Both the position numbers and the translations under genes were made by a program. A stretch of 64,000 nucleotides of DNA, from assembly GCF_026240015.1 (NCBI RefSeq), contig NZ_JAPIUX010000010.1, forward strand, positions 1-64,000, read 5' to 3'. The stretch is from Acetobacter farinalis (lineage in GTDB: Bacteria; Pseudomonadota; Alphaproteobacteria; Acetobacterales; Acetobacteraceae). The notes beneath the pieces were generated by a model, which worked only from the letters and a program-made list of their open reading frames with translations, ran no database searches and was not told where the DNA came from. Below are positions 44,703-54,191 of the stretch, piece after piece; position 1 is the first letter of the stretch, and each line of letters opens with the position of its first letter.

Positions 44703-44730
44703 GGTGGATCGGGTTTTGTCCTGATCCGCC
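44703..44730. terminator. Candidate terminator between convergent operons
   Basis: The stem GGTGGATC / GATCCGCC (one G-T pair) lies just after the GT4 stop and before the convergent lipoprotein gene. The following T-content is weak, so confidence is moderate. Confidence 0.45.
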
Positions 44731-44786
44731 ATCTGTTCTGCTGTTCGTGCAGCGCCTGTTCAGTCCGCCTGTTTCATACAGGAGTT

Positions 44787-45392
44787 TTAGTATTGGGCAG
44801 GAATGGACTGGTTCACCCTGTCCGCCAGCGTGAGGATGAGCTTGCGCATCAGGGTGACAACACCGGACTCCGTGCTGACATCCCCGGTTTCGGAAAGATG
44901 GACCCGGTCCTGCGTCAGGGGTTTATGCGGGTCCAGTGGCAGCACGGCCCAGTTTGCGTCCAGCGTGGCGGAACCAGAGGCGTTCACATCAAGGCGCGCA
45001 ATATTAACCTGTACCCGCAGGCTGGGCGTTTCAGCCAGAGGCTGGTCGGTCACCAGATCCTGCGGGCGCTGGTGGGCGATCTGGCTGGTGATCAGGTCGG
45101 TAATGCCCAGTGAGAGCCGGGAAGCCCAGCGGGCATTCGGACTGCGGACGATGACTTCACCATTCCGTACCACAATATCCTGTGAATCGAGATAATCGGG
45201 CAGCACTGTCAGGCTGATCCCAATCGTTGGGGTATGGGCGGAAAGAGGGGCTGGCTGCATGGGTTGATCAGACGGCATGCTCAGCGTGTAGATCCGCAGC
45301 GGAGGAGAGGCGCAGGAGGCCAGCAGCGCACAGCCTGCAAGCAGGGTCACGCAGGAGAGGCGGCGCAGGGGGAGCATCATGGTGAGCATCAT
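44787..45392 (-). CDS. Mla/Pqi-type auxiliary outer-membrane lipoprotein
   Basis: 201 residues with a lipoprotein signal. Two lipoboxes are possible (LAGC at Cys21, LASC at Cys27); the second is followed directly by PPLRIYTLSMP, the usual start of the ABC transport auxiliary lipoprotein domain, so Cys27 is preferred. The ATG overlaps the MCE gene stop by 4 nt. It is the last gene of a permease-ATPase-MCE-lipoprotein operon and would anchor the MCE tunnel at the outer membrane. Confidence 0.87.
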   Translation of the reverse strand: MMLTMMLPLRRLSCVTLLAGCALLASCASPPLRIYTLSMPSDQPMQPAPLSAHTPTIGISLTVLPDYLDSQDIVVRNGEVIVRSPNARWASRLSLGITDLITSQIAHQRPQDLVTDQPLAETPSLRVQVNIARLDVNASGSATLDANWAVLPLDPHKPLTQDRVHLSETGDVSTESGVVTLMRKLILTLADRVNQSIPAQY

Positions 45393-46345
45393 GGGCGGCG
45401 TCCCATCAGCAGGAGTTGCGGGTTGCGCTCAACATCGCTGGAAAACCCGCGCAGGGAGGCCGCCGCTGCGGCAATATCGCGCAGGGCGGCGTCAAGATTG
45501 GCGCGGTCAATGGAGCGAGGGGAAAGCATGGCCTGAAGCGTATCCAGTGTTTTTGTAGCGGATGCCAGTGTGGCGTGCATGTCCGCACTCCGGCTCGCGA
45601 GCTGGTTGGTGCCGGTTTGCAGGAACTGGTCCATTTTCAGGAGGGTTGTGTCCAGCTTGGCCTGAAGGTCGCGGATGGCATCGGTTGTGGCCTGTGCGGT
45701 CTCGTGTGAACGGTCCGAGAGGGTTTTGATGCTGGCAATCAGCGGCGGGATGTCGGTGTTCATCTTGTCGCTCAGCGTCCTGATGGAGAGCAGGGTTTCA
45801 TCCGTGTGGCTGGCTATCTCCTTGACAGGCAACTGGCCCAGCGAGTCCTTCAGGCGCTCTATGGGGGAAAGGCGTGCCGGGATTTCCAGTTCATTCGTAA
45901 TGCGCGGGTGCAGGATGGCCGGGACAGATTTGTCAAAATCCAGCTCGATGTTGGACTGACCGGTCACAAAACTCTGGAGGTTGAGTTCCGCCCGCAGCCC
46001 ATTGGCAATCATCTGGTGCATGCCAACAGCCTGCTTGCCCCGTTCATCCGGCACGATATGGACCTGCTCCGGGTCCAGTGTGAGTTCAACCGGGATGTAG
46101 GCTTTATGGTCCAGCGGGTCAAAACGCAGGGAAATGCGCTCGACAGAGCCTACCTTCACACCCCGGAAATTCACCGGAGCCCCAACGGAAAGGCCGGTAA
46201 TGGAGTTCTCGAACACCACCACGGCCTCCCGGGAGGAGGAAAACAGGCGCATGTGACCAAAAAAGACGATAACAGCCAGCGCCAGTGCGCCCCCGCCCAG
46301 AACAAATGCGCCGATCAGGGTTTTGCGGTTTGTGCTTCCAGCCAT
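45389..46345 (-). CDS. MlaD-family MCE-domain protein
   Basis: 318 residues. An N-terminal membrane anchor (FVLGGGALALAVIVFFG) is followed by a single MCE domain (FENSITGLSVGAPVNFRGVKVGSVERI) and a long helical region (about 165-310) with coiled-coil character. One MCE domain fits MlaD; the C-terminal helices are longer than in E. coli MlaD. It would form the periplasmic lipid channel of the ABC importer or exporter encoded by the neighbouring genes. Confidence 0.92.
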   Translation of the reverse strand: MAGSTNRKTLIGAFVLGGGALALAVIVFFGHMRLFSSSREAVVVFENSITGLSVGAPVNFRGVKVGSVERISLRFDPLDHKAYIPVELTLDPEQVHIVPDERGKQAVGMHQMIANGLRAELNLQSFVTGQSNIELDFDKSVPAILHPRITNELEIPARLSPIERLKDSLGQLPVKEIASHTDETLLSIRTLSDKMNTDIPPLIASIKTLSDRSHETAQATTDAIRDLQAKLDTTLLKMDQFLQTGTNQLASRSADMHATLASATKTLDTLQAMLSPRSIDRANLDAALRDIAAAAASLRGFSSDVERNPQLLLMGRRP

Positions 46346-46351
46346 GAACGT

Positions 46352-47134
46352 TCAGCCCTTTGTCTGATCTGTCGGGGGAAGGTCTGCCTCGCGCTTCATG
46401 AAGGCCACGACTTCCGGAATGGTGCAGTGGTCCCGCAAGTCCCGAGGGGAACCATGTGCAATGGGTGTGTGGGTTATTGCATCCAGAAAAATGCCATCAT
46501 CCGCAATGGCAAACAGGCTTGGCAGTTCGTGGCTGACAATCACGATGGTCGCCCCCAGCCCGTCCCGCAGGGTCAGGATCAGGTCATCCAGCCGGGCGGA
46601 GGTAATGGGGTCCAGCCCGGCGGAGGGTTCATCCAGAAACAGGATATCCGGGTTCAGCGCAATGGCGCGGGCCAGCCCCGCGCGCTTGCGCATGCCGCCC
46701 GAAATTTCAGAGGGCATCAGGTCAATCGCCTGTTCCATGCCCACAAAACCGAGCTTGAGGTCAACCAGACGGCGGATGTCATCGGCCGGCAGGGAGGTAA
46801 GCATTTCCATGGGCAGGGCCACGTTTTCCCCCACTGTCATGGAACTCCACAGGGCCGCACTCTGGAACAGCACGCCAAAATGCAGGTTGATATCCCTGCG
46901 CCGCAGCCCGCTTTGTGCCCAGTAGTCTTCCTGCCCTACCAGAATCTGGCCCGCAGTGGGGCGGAGAAGGCCGATCATGCTTTTCAGAAGAGTGCTCTTC
47001 CCGCAGCCGGAGCCGCCCATGATCGCAAAGATCGACCCGCGCTTCAGGTCAAACGACACACCTTGCTGAATGACCTTCGGACCAAAGGAGAGGCGCAGGT
47101 CCCGCACGGAGATAAGGGTGTCTGCCTGGCTCAT
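46352..47134 (-). CDS. MlaF-like ABC transporter ATP-binding protein
   Basis: 260 residues from the ATG at 47134; the 21-codon upstream extension overlaps the permease gene. Walker A is GGSGCGKST, the Q-loop region is FGVLFQSAALWSSMTV, the signature ISGGMRKRAGLARA and Walker B ILFLDEPSAGLDP. The MRKR variation is typical of the MlaF/Mkl group. It starts 1 nt after the permease stop. It powers phospholipid transport for outer-membrane asymmetry. Confidence 0.94.
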   Translation of the reverse strand: MSQADTLISVRDLRLSFGPKVIQQGVSFDLKRGSIFAIMGGSGCGKSTLLKSMIGLLRPTAGQILVGQEDYWAQSGLRRRDINLHFGVLFQSAALWSSMTVGENVALPMEMLTSLPADDIRRLVDLKLGFVGMEQAIDLMPSEISGGMRKRAGLARAIALNPDILFLDEPSAGLDPITSARLDDLILTLRDGLGATIVIVSHELPSLFAIADDGIFLDAITHTPIAHGSPRDLRDHCTIPEVVAFMKREADLPPTDQTKG

Positions 47135-47135
47135 T

Positions 47136-48347
47136 TCAGATCCCCAGAGTATTGGCGAGAATGGCAAAAATGGCATCCATCGCAATAATTCCCACAATGC
47201 CGATCACCACGGCACGGGTGGCGGCAATGCCCACATCCGCGGCACTGCGTCCGGCCTTCAGGCCCACACGGCAGGCGGCCAGCCCGATGAAGCAGGCAAA
47301 GCAGAAGGATTTGGTGAGCCCGAAGACAAATTCGTGCAGCGGGACACCATTGAACGTGGTGGTGAGATACCCGATCGGGGAGATGTCCATCATGCTGATG
47401 GACACCACAAAACCGCCCAGAATGGCGATAAGCGTGCCGTAGATATACAGCAGCGGCATCATCAGCCCGAGCGAGAGAATGGACGGCAGCAGGATGTAGC
47501 TGGACACCGGGATACCGAAAACCATCAAGGCATCAATTTCTTCATTGCCCAGCATGGTGGAAATGCGTGCGGCATATGCCCCACCGGTGCGGCCCGCCAT
47601 GACAATGGCGGTCATGATGGCGGCAATCTCGCGCGCGCAGGCAATGCCAACCAGATTGGCAACATAGATTTCGGCCGCAAAACGCCGCAGTTCAACAAGC
47701 CCGACAAAGGCCAGAATGGCCCCCACCAGAAAATTGACCACCCCCACAATCAACAGGGCGGCGGGGCCGGCGTTCCAGATATCGGTCAGCAGATCCTTGG
47801 TGCGCATCCCGCTTCTGCCGGTCAGACTCCGGGCGGCTTCACGCGCTGTCTCCAGCGCGAGTTCCGTCACGGTGCCGGTTTCATCCAGAACGGCGAGGGT
47901 TCTGGTGCCGACCCGCTCCAGCAGCGGCGGGCGTTGGGGTGGGGGTGCCTTGGTGGCCGCGGTAGCGGGCAGCAGGGCCAGCAGCCGCTGTGCCGCCTGA
48001 GGCAGGCCTTCAGGCTCAAAACCCAGGCCAGCGTGTCCTGTGGCCTGCTTTACATCCCACAGGAACGCGACAAGGGCCGAATCCCAGTCGGTCATGCCCT
48101 GACAGTCAAAGGTCAGGGTGCCATGGGCCTGTGCCAGCGCATCCGGCGGGAAGGGAGCCAACCCGCCATTCTGCACAGTCCAGGTACCCGCAAGAACCAG
48201 CCGGGGGGCGTCAGGCTCTCCCTCCAGCGCCCAGACAGGCTTCTGGAAAGGCTGCCCGGCGCTCTGGCCGGCGGTCTGCCCGGCGTTCTGCAGGGCGGCG
48301 TGGGAGGCATGCTCTGTCATAATATGAGACAACAGTAGGGCAGGCAT
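47136..48347 (-). CDS. MlaE-family permease with N-terminal STAS-like domain
   Basis: 403 residues if it starts at 48347 (weak RBS, AGG); the ATG at 48320 is nearly as likely. Residues about 40-130 are a STAS-like domain (LTFDCQGMTDWDSALVAFLWDV), here fused to the permease instead of encoded as a separate MlaB. The permease domain (about 180-400) has the MlaE signature MAGRTGGAYAARISTMLGNEEIDAL and five or so membrane helices. It is the first gene of the operon. It is divergent from truB, with a 160-bp gap. Confidence 0.92.
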   Translation of the reverse strand: MPALLLSHIMTEHASHAALQNAGQTAGQSAGQPFQKPVWALEGEPDAPRLVLAGTWTVQNGGLAPFPPDALAQAHGTLTFDCQGMTDWDSALVAFLWDVKQATGHAGLGFEPEGLPQAAQRLLALLPATAATKAPPPQRPPLLERVGTRTLAVLDETGTVTELALETAREAARSLTGRSGMRTKDLLTDIWNAGPAALLIVGVVNFLVGAILAFVGLVELRRFAAEIYVANLVGIACAREIAAIMTAIVMAGRTGGAYAARISTMLGNEEIDALMVFGIPVSSYILLPSILSLGLMMPLLYIYGTLIAILGGFVVSISMMDISPIGYLTTTFNGVPLHEFVFGLTKSFCFACFIGLAACRVGLKAGRSAADVGIAATRAVVIGIVGIIAMDAIFAILANTLGI

Positions 48348-48507
48348 CCGGACCTGACCAGCCCCGTTATGGGACGGGGTGGGTCTGCTCTGAAGGAAAG
48401 GCTGCGTGCGCCCGCCATTGCGGCGGCGGAGCGGGTCCGCTAGATGCAGCCGGGATTTGCCGGTTTTACGAGGCCGGTCTTGTGATATCTGACAACGGGA
48501 GTTCTTC

Positions 48508-49422
48508 ATGCGACGCAGACGCGGCCGCCCCCTGGATGGCTGGCTGGTGATCGACAAGCCTTCCGGGGTGACATCCACCCAGATGGTCGGTCGGGCCAAA
48601 CGGATTTTTGATGCGCAGAAAGTCGGGCATGGCGGCACGCTGGACCCGCTGGCCACCGGCCTGCTGCCGCTGGCTTTCGGGGCGGCTACAAAAACCGTGC
48701 CGTATATTATGGATGGCACAAAAATCTACCGCTTCACGCTCCGGCTGGGGGAAGCGCGGGATAGTGACGATGCTGATGGCAACGTGACCGCCGTATCCGA
48801 TGTCCGCCCGACGGATGAGGAACTGCGGGCCGCCCTTCCCGCCCTGACGGGGGACATCATGCAGGTGCCACCGGTGTTTTCCGCGCTGAAAGTTGCCGGA
48901 GAACGTGCCTATGACATGGCGCGTGAAGGCCGCCCGCCGGAACTCCCGCCGCGCCCGGCCCGGGTGGACCGGTTCGAGCTGATCGAACGGCCTGATCGGG
49001 ATACGGCAATTTTTGAAGTCGAATCCGGCAAGGGGGTGTACATGCGCGCCCTGGCGCGGGATGTGGCGCTGGCCTGCGGCACCGTGGGGCACATTACGGC
49101 CCTGCGCCGCCTGCGCGTTGGGCCTTTTACGGAGGCGGATGCGATTGTTCTGGACAAAATTGTCCTAAACGACGACAACGCGCATGCCTCACCGGAACTG
49201 CTGCGTCCGGTCGCGACCGCGCTGGCCGACATCCCGGCGGTGGCCCTGACCAGAGACGAAGCAGTGTCCTTGTTGCACGGACAGGCGCTCAGCCTTGTCG
49301 ATCTGATGGATCGTCTCCCCCAGATTGATGAGGACGCACCCATCCGGGCCATGGAAGGGGGGCGCGTACTGGGCCTTTGCCGGCGTGAAGACGGCTTCCT
49401 GCGCCCTGTGCGGATTCTCTAG
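48508..49422 (+). CDS. truB: tRNA pseudouridine(55) synthase
   Basis: 304 residues. It forms pseudouridine 55 in the T loop of tRNAs. The catalytic Asp46 is in GGTLDPLATG, with the family phrases GWLVIDKPSGVTS, VPPVFSALKVAGERAYDMAR and GVYMRALARDVA. GGGAG RBS 10 nt upstream. It precedes rpsO by 25 bp, the standard order truB-rpsO-pnp. Confidence 0.96.
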   Translation: MRRRRGRPLDGWLVIDKPSGVTSTQMVGRAKRIFDAQKVGHGGTLDPLATGLLPLAFGAATKTVPYIMDGTKIYRFTLRLGEARDSDDADGNVTAVSDVRPTDEELRAALPALTGDIMQVPPVFSALKVAGERAYDMAREGRPPELPPRPARVDRFELIERPDRDTAIFEVESGKGVYMRALARDVALACGTVGHITALRRLRVGPFTEADAIVLDKIVLNDDNAHASPELLRPVATALADIPAVALTRDEAVSLLHGQALSLVDLMDRLPQIDEDAPIRAMEGGRVLGLCRREDGFLRPVRIL

Positions 49423-49447
49423 AACCTTCTTTGTACGGAGACATGTG

Positions 49448-49717
49448 ATGTCGATTACCGCAGAACGCCGCACGGCAGTCATCAGCGAATACCAGACGTC
49501 CCCCACGGACACTGGTTCACCTGAAGTTCAGGTCGCGATCCTGACCGAGCGTATTGTCAACCTGACCGAGCATCTGAAGACCCACGCGAAGGATTTCCAT
49601 TCCCGCCGTGGCCTGCTGATTCTCGTTGGCCGTCGTCGCAGCCTGCTCGACTACCTGCGCCGCAAGAGCCAGAGCCGTTATGAAGCGCTGATCGCGCGTC
49701 TGGGCCTGCGTCGCTAA
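49448..49717 (+). CDS. rpsO: 30S ribosomal protein S15
   Basis: 89 residues from the ATG at 49448 with GGAG upstream; the longer frame lies within truB. Complete S15: QTSPTDTGSPEVQVAILTERI, then HSRRGLLILVGRRRSLLDYL. It binds 16S rRNA in the central domain and helps assemble the platform. It is followed by a Rho-independent hairpin. Confidence 0.98.
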   Translation: MSITAERRTAVISEYQTSPTDTGSPEVQVAILTERIVNLTEHLKTHAKDFHSRRGLLILVGRRRSLLDYLRRKSQSRYEALIARLGLRR

Positions 49718-49737
49718 GACCAGCGTTCAAGGTGTGG

Positions 49738-49786
49738 AGGGTGTGGTTGTCGGGTCATTCCGCAAGCCACACCCTTTCCCTTTTTC
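49738..49786 (+). terminator. Rho-independent terminator after rpsO
   Basis: The stem AGGGTGTGG / CCACACCCT is followed by a TTCCCTTTTTC tract, 20 bp after the rpsO stop. Confidence 0.75.
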
Positions 49787-50022
49787 GGGGCTGTGTGTGA
49801 TGATAGCTCCACGCGTAAGGGCCATAACGGTCTTTGCGTATGAAACGTAAACAGCCACAGGTCTGAGTGCGGGATCCTGATCCCGGCGGGCCACGGCGTT
49901 TCCGACCACATGGCGCCTGGGTGGTTTTGCCACCAGTCACCATGCCGTCCGAGGCGCTGTCCGCTCCATCGGTTCTCCCCGCCTGTTCATGTGGCCATGA
50001 ATGAAATGTAAGGCAGAACCGT
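49787..50022 (+). promoter_or_regulatory. Leader region of pnp
   Basis: 236 bp without a supported gene, between the rpsO terminator and pnp. Several short dyads are visible (for example GGTGGTTTTGCCACC near 49920), which fits a structured 5' leader. In other bacteria pnp is autoregulated through its leader; whether that holds here cannot be seen. Confidence 0.35.
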
Positions 50023-52173
50023 ATGTTCAATTACTACCGTAAAGAAATCGAATGGGGCGGCCGTCCGCTGGTGCTGGAAACGGGCAAGATCGCCCGTCAG
50101 GCTGATGGCGCTGTGGTTGTCACCTATGGTGAAACTGTTGTCCTGTGTACCGCTGTGGGCGCCAAATCGGTCAAGGCCGGGCAGGACTTCTTCCCGCTGA
50201 CCGTCAACTATCAGGAAAAAGCCTACGCCGCGGGCAAGATCCCCGGTGGCTTCTTCAAGCGTGAAGGCCGTCCGTCCGAGAACGAGACCCTGGTGTCCCG
50301 CCTGATCGACCGCCCGATCCGTCCGCTGTTCCCCGAAGGGTTCCGTAACGAGGTGCAGGTCATTGCCACCGTGCTGGCGCACGATATGGAAAATGACCCC
50401 TCCATTCCGGCTCTCATCGGTTGCTCCGCAGCGCTGACGCTCTCTGGCATTCCCTTCTTCGGCCCGGTTGGCGCCGCTCGCGTTGGCTTCAAGGATGGTG
50501 CATTCATCCTGAACCCGACGCTTGAGCAGCTGACCGAAACACAGCTTGATCTGGTTGTTGCCGGCACGGAAGAAGGCGTGCTGATGGTGGAATCCGAAGC
50601 GTCTGAACTGTCTGAAGACGTGATGCTGGAAGCCGTGACCTTTGGCCACAAGGCTTTCCAGCCGGTGATCGAAGCCATTATCTCCCTGGCTGAACACGCC
50701 GCGAAATCCCCTTGGGATCTGCCGGAAGTCTCCAAGGAAGCGCAGAAACTGCGCACCCGCGTTGACAAGATTGGCCGCAAGCTGATTGCGGACGCCTACA
50801 AGGAAAAGAAGAAGCAGGCCCGCTACGAAAAGATCGGCGCGGCCAAGGAAGCGATTCTGGCCAAGCTGGCTGAAGAAGAGCTGGATGTTGATGCCGCCAA
50901 GCCGATGCTGAAGGATCTGGAAGCAGACGTGGTGCGTTCATCCGTGCTCAAGACCGGCACGCGCATTGACGGGCGTGATCTGGTCACGGTGCGTCCGATT
51001 GTGTCTGAAGTCGGTGTGCTGCCGCGCGCTCATGGGTCTTCCCTGTTCACACGTGGTGAAACACAGGCTCTGGTTGTGACCACACTGGGCACGGCGCAGG
51101 ATGAGCAGGTGATTGATGCGCTTCAGGGCGAATATCGCACCAACTTCATGCTGCACTACAACTTCCCTCCCTACTCCGTGGGGGAATGCGGCCGTATCGG
51201 CTCTCCGGGCCGTCGTGAAATCGGGCATGGCAAGCTGGCCTGGCGCGCAATCAACCCGCTGCTGCCTTCCCGTCAGGAATTCCCGTACACCCTGCGTGTG
51301 GTGTCTGAAATCACGGAAAGCAATGGCTCTTCCTCCATGGCGACCGTATGCGGCACCTCTCTGGCGCTGATGGATGCCGGTGTGCCGCTGAAGCGCCCTG
51401 TGGCGGGCATTGCCATGGGTCTGATCAAGGAAGGTGAAGAGTTCGCCGTTCTGTCCGACATTCTGGGTGATGAAGATCATCTGGGCGACATGGACTTCAA
51501 GGTGGCTGGCACCGAACAGGGCGTGACCGCCCTTCAGATGGATATCAAGATTACCTCCATCACGCCGGAAATCATGAAGATCGCGCTTGCTCAGGCCCGC
51601 AATGGCCGCATGCACATTCTGGGTGAAATGAGCAAGGCGCTGACGGAAGGCCGTTCAGACGTGTCCTCCACCGCACCGAAAATCACCACCATGACGGTGC
51701 CGCGCGAAAAGATCCGTGATGTGATCGGGTCCGGCGGTAAAGTTATTCGTGAGATTGTTGAATATTCCGGTGCGAAGGTTGATATCGGGGATGACGGTAC
51801 AATCACCATCGCGGCCATGTCTGATGAACAGGCCCAGAAGGCGATTGACCGGATCAACGGGATTGTGGCCGAACCGGAAATTGGCCGCATTTACAACGGT
51901 AAGGTTGTAAAAACGGCTGATTTCGGCGCGTTTGTGAATTTCATGGGCGCACGGGATGGTCTGGTTCACATTTCCGAACTTGCACAGGGCCGCGTTGGCA
52001 AGACGACAGACGTTGTCAAGCAGGGCGATGAGGTGAAGGTGAAAGTGATCGGGTTTGATGACCGGGGCAAAGTGAAACTGTCCATGCGTGTTGTTGACCA
52101 GGAAACTGGGGCTGATGTCACGGAAGCCGTAGGTGCCCGGCCTGCGCGCGCTCCGCGCCGGGATGCTGAGTAA
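50023..52173 (+). CDS. pnp: Polyribonucleotide nucleotidyltransferase (PNPase)
   Basis: 716 residues. A 3'-5' phosphorolytic exoribonuclease with two RNase PH domains (about 1-215 and 300-545) separated by a helical domain. A KH domain follows at about 555-615 (IRDVIGSGGKVIREI) and an S1 domain at about 620-690 (GRIYNGKVVKTADFGAFV). The catalytic core motifs GRREIGHGKLA and DILGDEDHLGDMDFKVAGT are intact. The length is typical. It degrades mRNA and matures structured RNA in the cytoplasm. Confidence 0.98.
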   Translation: MFNYYRKEIEWGGRPLVLETGKIARQADGAVVVTYGETVVLCTAVGAKSVKAGQDFFPLTVNYQEKAYAAGKIPGGFFKREGRPSENETLVSRLIDRPIRPLFPEGFRNEVQVIATVLAHDMENDPSIPALIGCSAALTLSGIPFFGPVGAARVGFKDGAFILNPTLEQLTETQLDLVVAGTEEGVLMVESEASELSEDVMLEAVTFGHKAFQPVIEAIISLAEHAAKSPWDLPEVSKEAQKLRTRVDKIGRKLIADAYKEKKKQARYEKIGAAKEAILAKLAEEELDVDAAKPMLKDLEADVVRSSVLKTGTRIDGRDLVTVRPIVSEVGVLPRAHGSSLFTRGETQALVVTTLGTAQDEQVIDALQGEYRTNFMLHYNFPPYSVGECGRIGSPGRREIGHGKLAWRAINPLLPSRQEFPYTLRVVSEITESNGSSSMATVCGTSLALMDAGVPLKRPVAGIAMGLIKEGEEFAVLSDILGDEDHLGDMDFKVAGTEQGVTALQMDIKITSITPEIMKIALAQARNGRMHILGEMSKALTEGRSDVSSTAPKITTMTVPREKIRDVIGSGGKVIREIVEYSGAKVDIGDDGTITIAAMSDEQAQKAIDRINGIVAEPEIGRIYNGKVVKTADFGAFVNFMGARDGLVHISELAQGRVGKTTDVVKQGDEVKVKVIGFDDRGKVKLSMRVVDQETGADVTEAVGARPARAPRRDAE

Positions 52174-52183
52174 GCATCCCCCA

Positions 52184-52207
52184 AGGGGCTCCTGAGCAGG
52201 AGCCCCT
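52184..52207 (+). terminator. Stem-loop after pnp
   Basis: A perfect 10-bp stem AGGGGCTCCT / AGGAGCCCCT with a 4-nt loop starts 10 bp after the pnp stop. No T-tract follows, so it may stabilise the 3' end rather than terminate efficiently. Confidence 0.6.
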
Positions 52208-52249
52208 GATCAGAGACCGGCGCTTGCCAGACAATACGATAGGACAGTT

Positions 52250-53668
52250 ATGAAGGCGATCAACACAGTTCGCATGGGGGGCGTGGATGTCCTGCCGCTG
52301 GTAGAAGGCGGTAAGGGTGTTTCCGTTTCGACTGGTGCGTCAGCCGGAGCATGGGCTGCTGCCGGTGGGGCCGGTACGGTCTCCATTGTCAATGCGGACA
52401 GTTACGATTCAGCCGGAAACCCCGTTCCGCAGATCTATCATGGCCGTACCCGCCGGGAGCGGCATGAGGAACTGGTGGACTACGCCATCCGGGGCGGCAT
52501 TGCACAGGCGCAGGTCGCGCATGAGATTGCAGGCGGCCGCGGGCGTATCCATGCGAATATCCTGTGGGAAATGGGCTCGGCAGAACGCGTGATTTCCGGC
52601 GTGCTGGAAGGGGCCAAAGGCCTGATCCACGGGCTGACCTGTGGCGCGGGCATGCCCTACCGGCTTTCCCACATTGCTGCGGAGTACGGGGTGTATTACT
52701 ACCCCATCGTCTCGTCCGCACGGGCCTTCAATGCCTTGTGGAAGCGTTCTTATAGCAAGACGTCCGAACTTCTGGGCGGCGTGGTGTATGAAGACCCCTG
52801 GCGGGCAGGCGGGCATAACGGCCTGTCCAACACGGAAGATCCGCTTAATCCGGAAGATCCCTACCCCCGCGTGGCGGCTCTGCGCAAACTGATGCGCAGC
52901 TTCGGGCTGGATGAAACTCCCATTATCATGGCGGGTGGCGTCTGGTGGCTGGAAGAGTGGGAAGACTGGCTGGATAATCCGGAACTGGGGCCGATTGTGT
53001 TCCAGTTCGGCACACGCCCGCTGCTCACGCAGGAAAGCCCGATTCCGCAGGCCTGGAAAAACCGGCTGCTCACCCTGAAAAAGGGTGATGTCTATCTCAA
53101 CCGTTTCTCCCCTACCGGTTTTTATTCCTCTGCCGTGAATAACAGCTTCATGCAGGAACTGCGTGAGCGTTCCGAGCGGCAGGTTGCCTTCTCACCGGAA
53201 GCGCTGGGGGCGCATACTGCGTCGTACGGCGTGGGTGCGCGCAAGCGCGAGGTGTTTGTGGCGGCGGAAGACCTCCAGCGCATTCACGGATGGGAAGCGC
53301 AGGGCTTTACAGAAGCCATGCGCACCCCGGACTCCACGCTGATTTTTGTGACACCTGACCGCGCACGCGAGATCATGGCGGACCAGATTGATTGCATGGG
53401 CTGTCTTTCCGAATGCAAGTTCTCCAACTGGAGCCAGAACGCCCCGAACTATTCCACCGGGCATAAGGCTGATCCGCGCTCCTTCTGCATCCAGAAAACG
53501 CTTCAGACCGTGGCGCACGCCAGCGGGCCGGAAGCGGAGGATGCGATGGACCATAACCTGATGTTCGGCGGCACCAATGCGTGGCGTTTTGCAACAGACC
53601 CGTTCTACGCCAACGGCTTTGTGCCGACGGTGGGGCAACTGGTTGAACGGATCATGACGGGGCGTTAA
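52250..53668 (+). CDS. Nitronate monooxygenase-like flavin oxidoreductase
   Basis: 472 residues. TIM-barrel flavoprotein of the NMO/2-nitropropane dioxygenase type: a glycine-rich N-terminus (GGVDVLPLVEGGKGVSVSTG), the phosphate-binding region (PIIMAGGVWW), then VFQFGTRPLLTQESP. A C-terminal cysteine group (DCMGCLSECKFSNW) is conserved-looking and could bind a metal or be structural. The natural substrate is uncertain; the longer size suggests the group annotated as NAD(P)H-dependent flavin oxidoreductases. Single gene with its own terminator. Confidence 0.82.
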   Translation: MKAINTVRMGGVDVLPLVEGGKGVSVSTGASAGAWAAAGGAGTVSIVNADSYDSAGNPVPQIYHGRTRRERHEELVDYAIRGGIAQAQVAHEIAGGRGRIHANILWEMGSAERVISGVLEGAKGLIHGLTCGAGMPYRLSHIAAEYGVYYYPIVSSARAFNALWKRSYSKTSELLGGVVYEDPWRAGGHNGLSNTEDPLNPEDPYPRVAALRKLMRSFGLDETPIIMAGGVWWLEEWEDWLDNPELGPIVFQFGTRPLLTQESPIPQAWKNRLLTLKKGDVYLNRFSPTGFYSSAVNNSFMQELRERSERQVAFSPEALGAHTASYGVGARKREVFVAAEDLQRIHGWEAQGFTEAMRTPDSTLIFVTPDRAREIMADQIDCMGCLSECKFSNWSQNAPNYSTGHKADPRSFCIQKTLQTVAHASGPEAEDAMDHNLMFGGTNAWRFATDPFYANGFVPTVGQLVERIMTGR

Positions 53669-53686
53669 ATCCCGCGCCATTGCTTC

Positions 53687-53725
53687 AAAAAAGCCCGCCA
53701 GCTTTGTGTCTGGCGGGCTTTTTTT
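53687..53725. terminator. Bidirectional Rho-independent terminator
   Basis: The perfect stem AGCCCGCCAG / CTGGCGGGCT is flanked by an A-tract and seven T residues. It lies between the convergent oxidoreductase and YqaE genes. Confidence 0.95.
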
Positions 53726-53791
53726 GCCTTCGGCTCCGGCACACTGGGCCTTGGCCGAAGGCGGCTTTACCGGGCGGGCCCAGGCCGGGCC

Positions 53792-53977
53792 TTATTGGCC
53801 GGCGCGGGCAATCTTCCTGTCGGTTTCATACTGGCTCAGTGCGTAGACAGACCAGATGGCAGCCGGAATCCAGCCGATAATCGTAATCTGCAAAAACAGG
53901 CAGATAAGGCCGGAGAACGGCCGACCGATGGTGAAGAACTGAAGCCAGGGCAGCAGCAGGGCAAGAAGCAGACGCAT
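53792..53977 (-). CDS. YqaE/Pmp3 family small membrane protein
   Basis: 61 residues, two membrane helices (LLLALLLPWLQFF and CLFLQITIIGWIPAAIWSVYAL) around a short polar turn, the typical Pmp3 layout including the IGWIPAAIWSVYAL end. These proteolipids are linked to salt or membrane-potential stress in bacteria and yeast; the molecular role is unclear. The basic tail YETDRKIARAGQ is cytoplasmic. It is divergent from gyrA. Confidence 0.88.
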   Translation of the reverse strand: MRLLLALLLPWLQFFTIGRPFSGLICLFLQITIIGWIPAAIWSVYALSQYETDRKIARAGQ

Positions 53978-54191
53978 GATGATAAGAGACTCCCATGGAG
54001 AGGCATGACGCCAATACGGGCAGGATGGCGGTCCGGCGTGAGGAAAACAAGCCCGGTGCGCGGCCCTAGGTGCCTCGGCCTTTGTGTGCTAGAACAACAT
54101 GCAGGGTACACCGTGCGGTGTGCCCTTACGCGTTTTAAGGCGCGCCCCGCGTTTGGGCAGGGTGCGCGGCCATGAACAAGACGGATGGACC

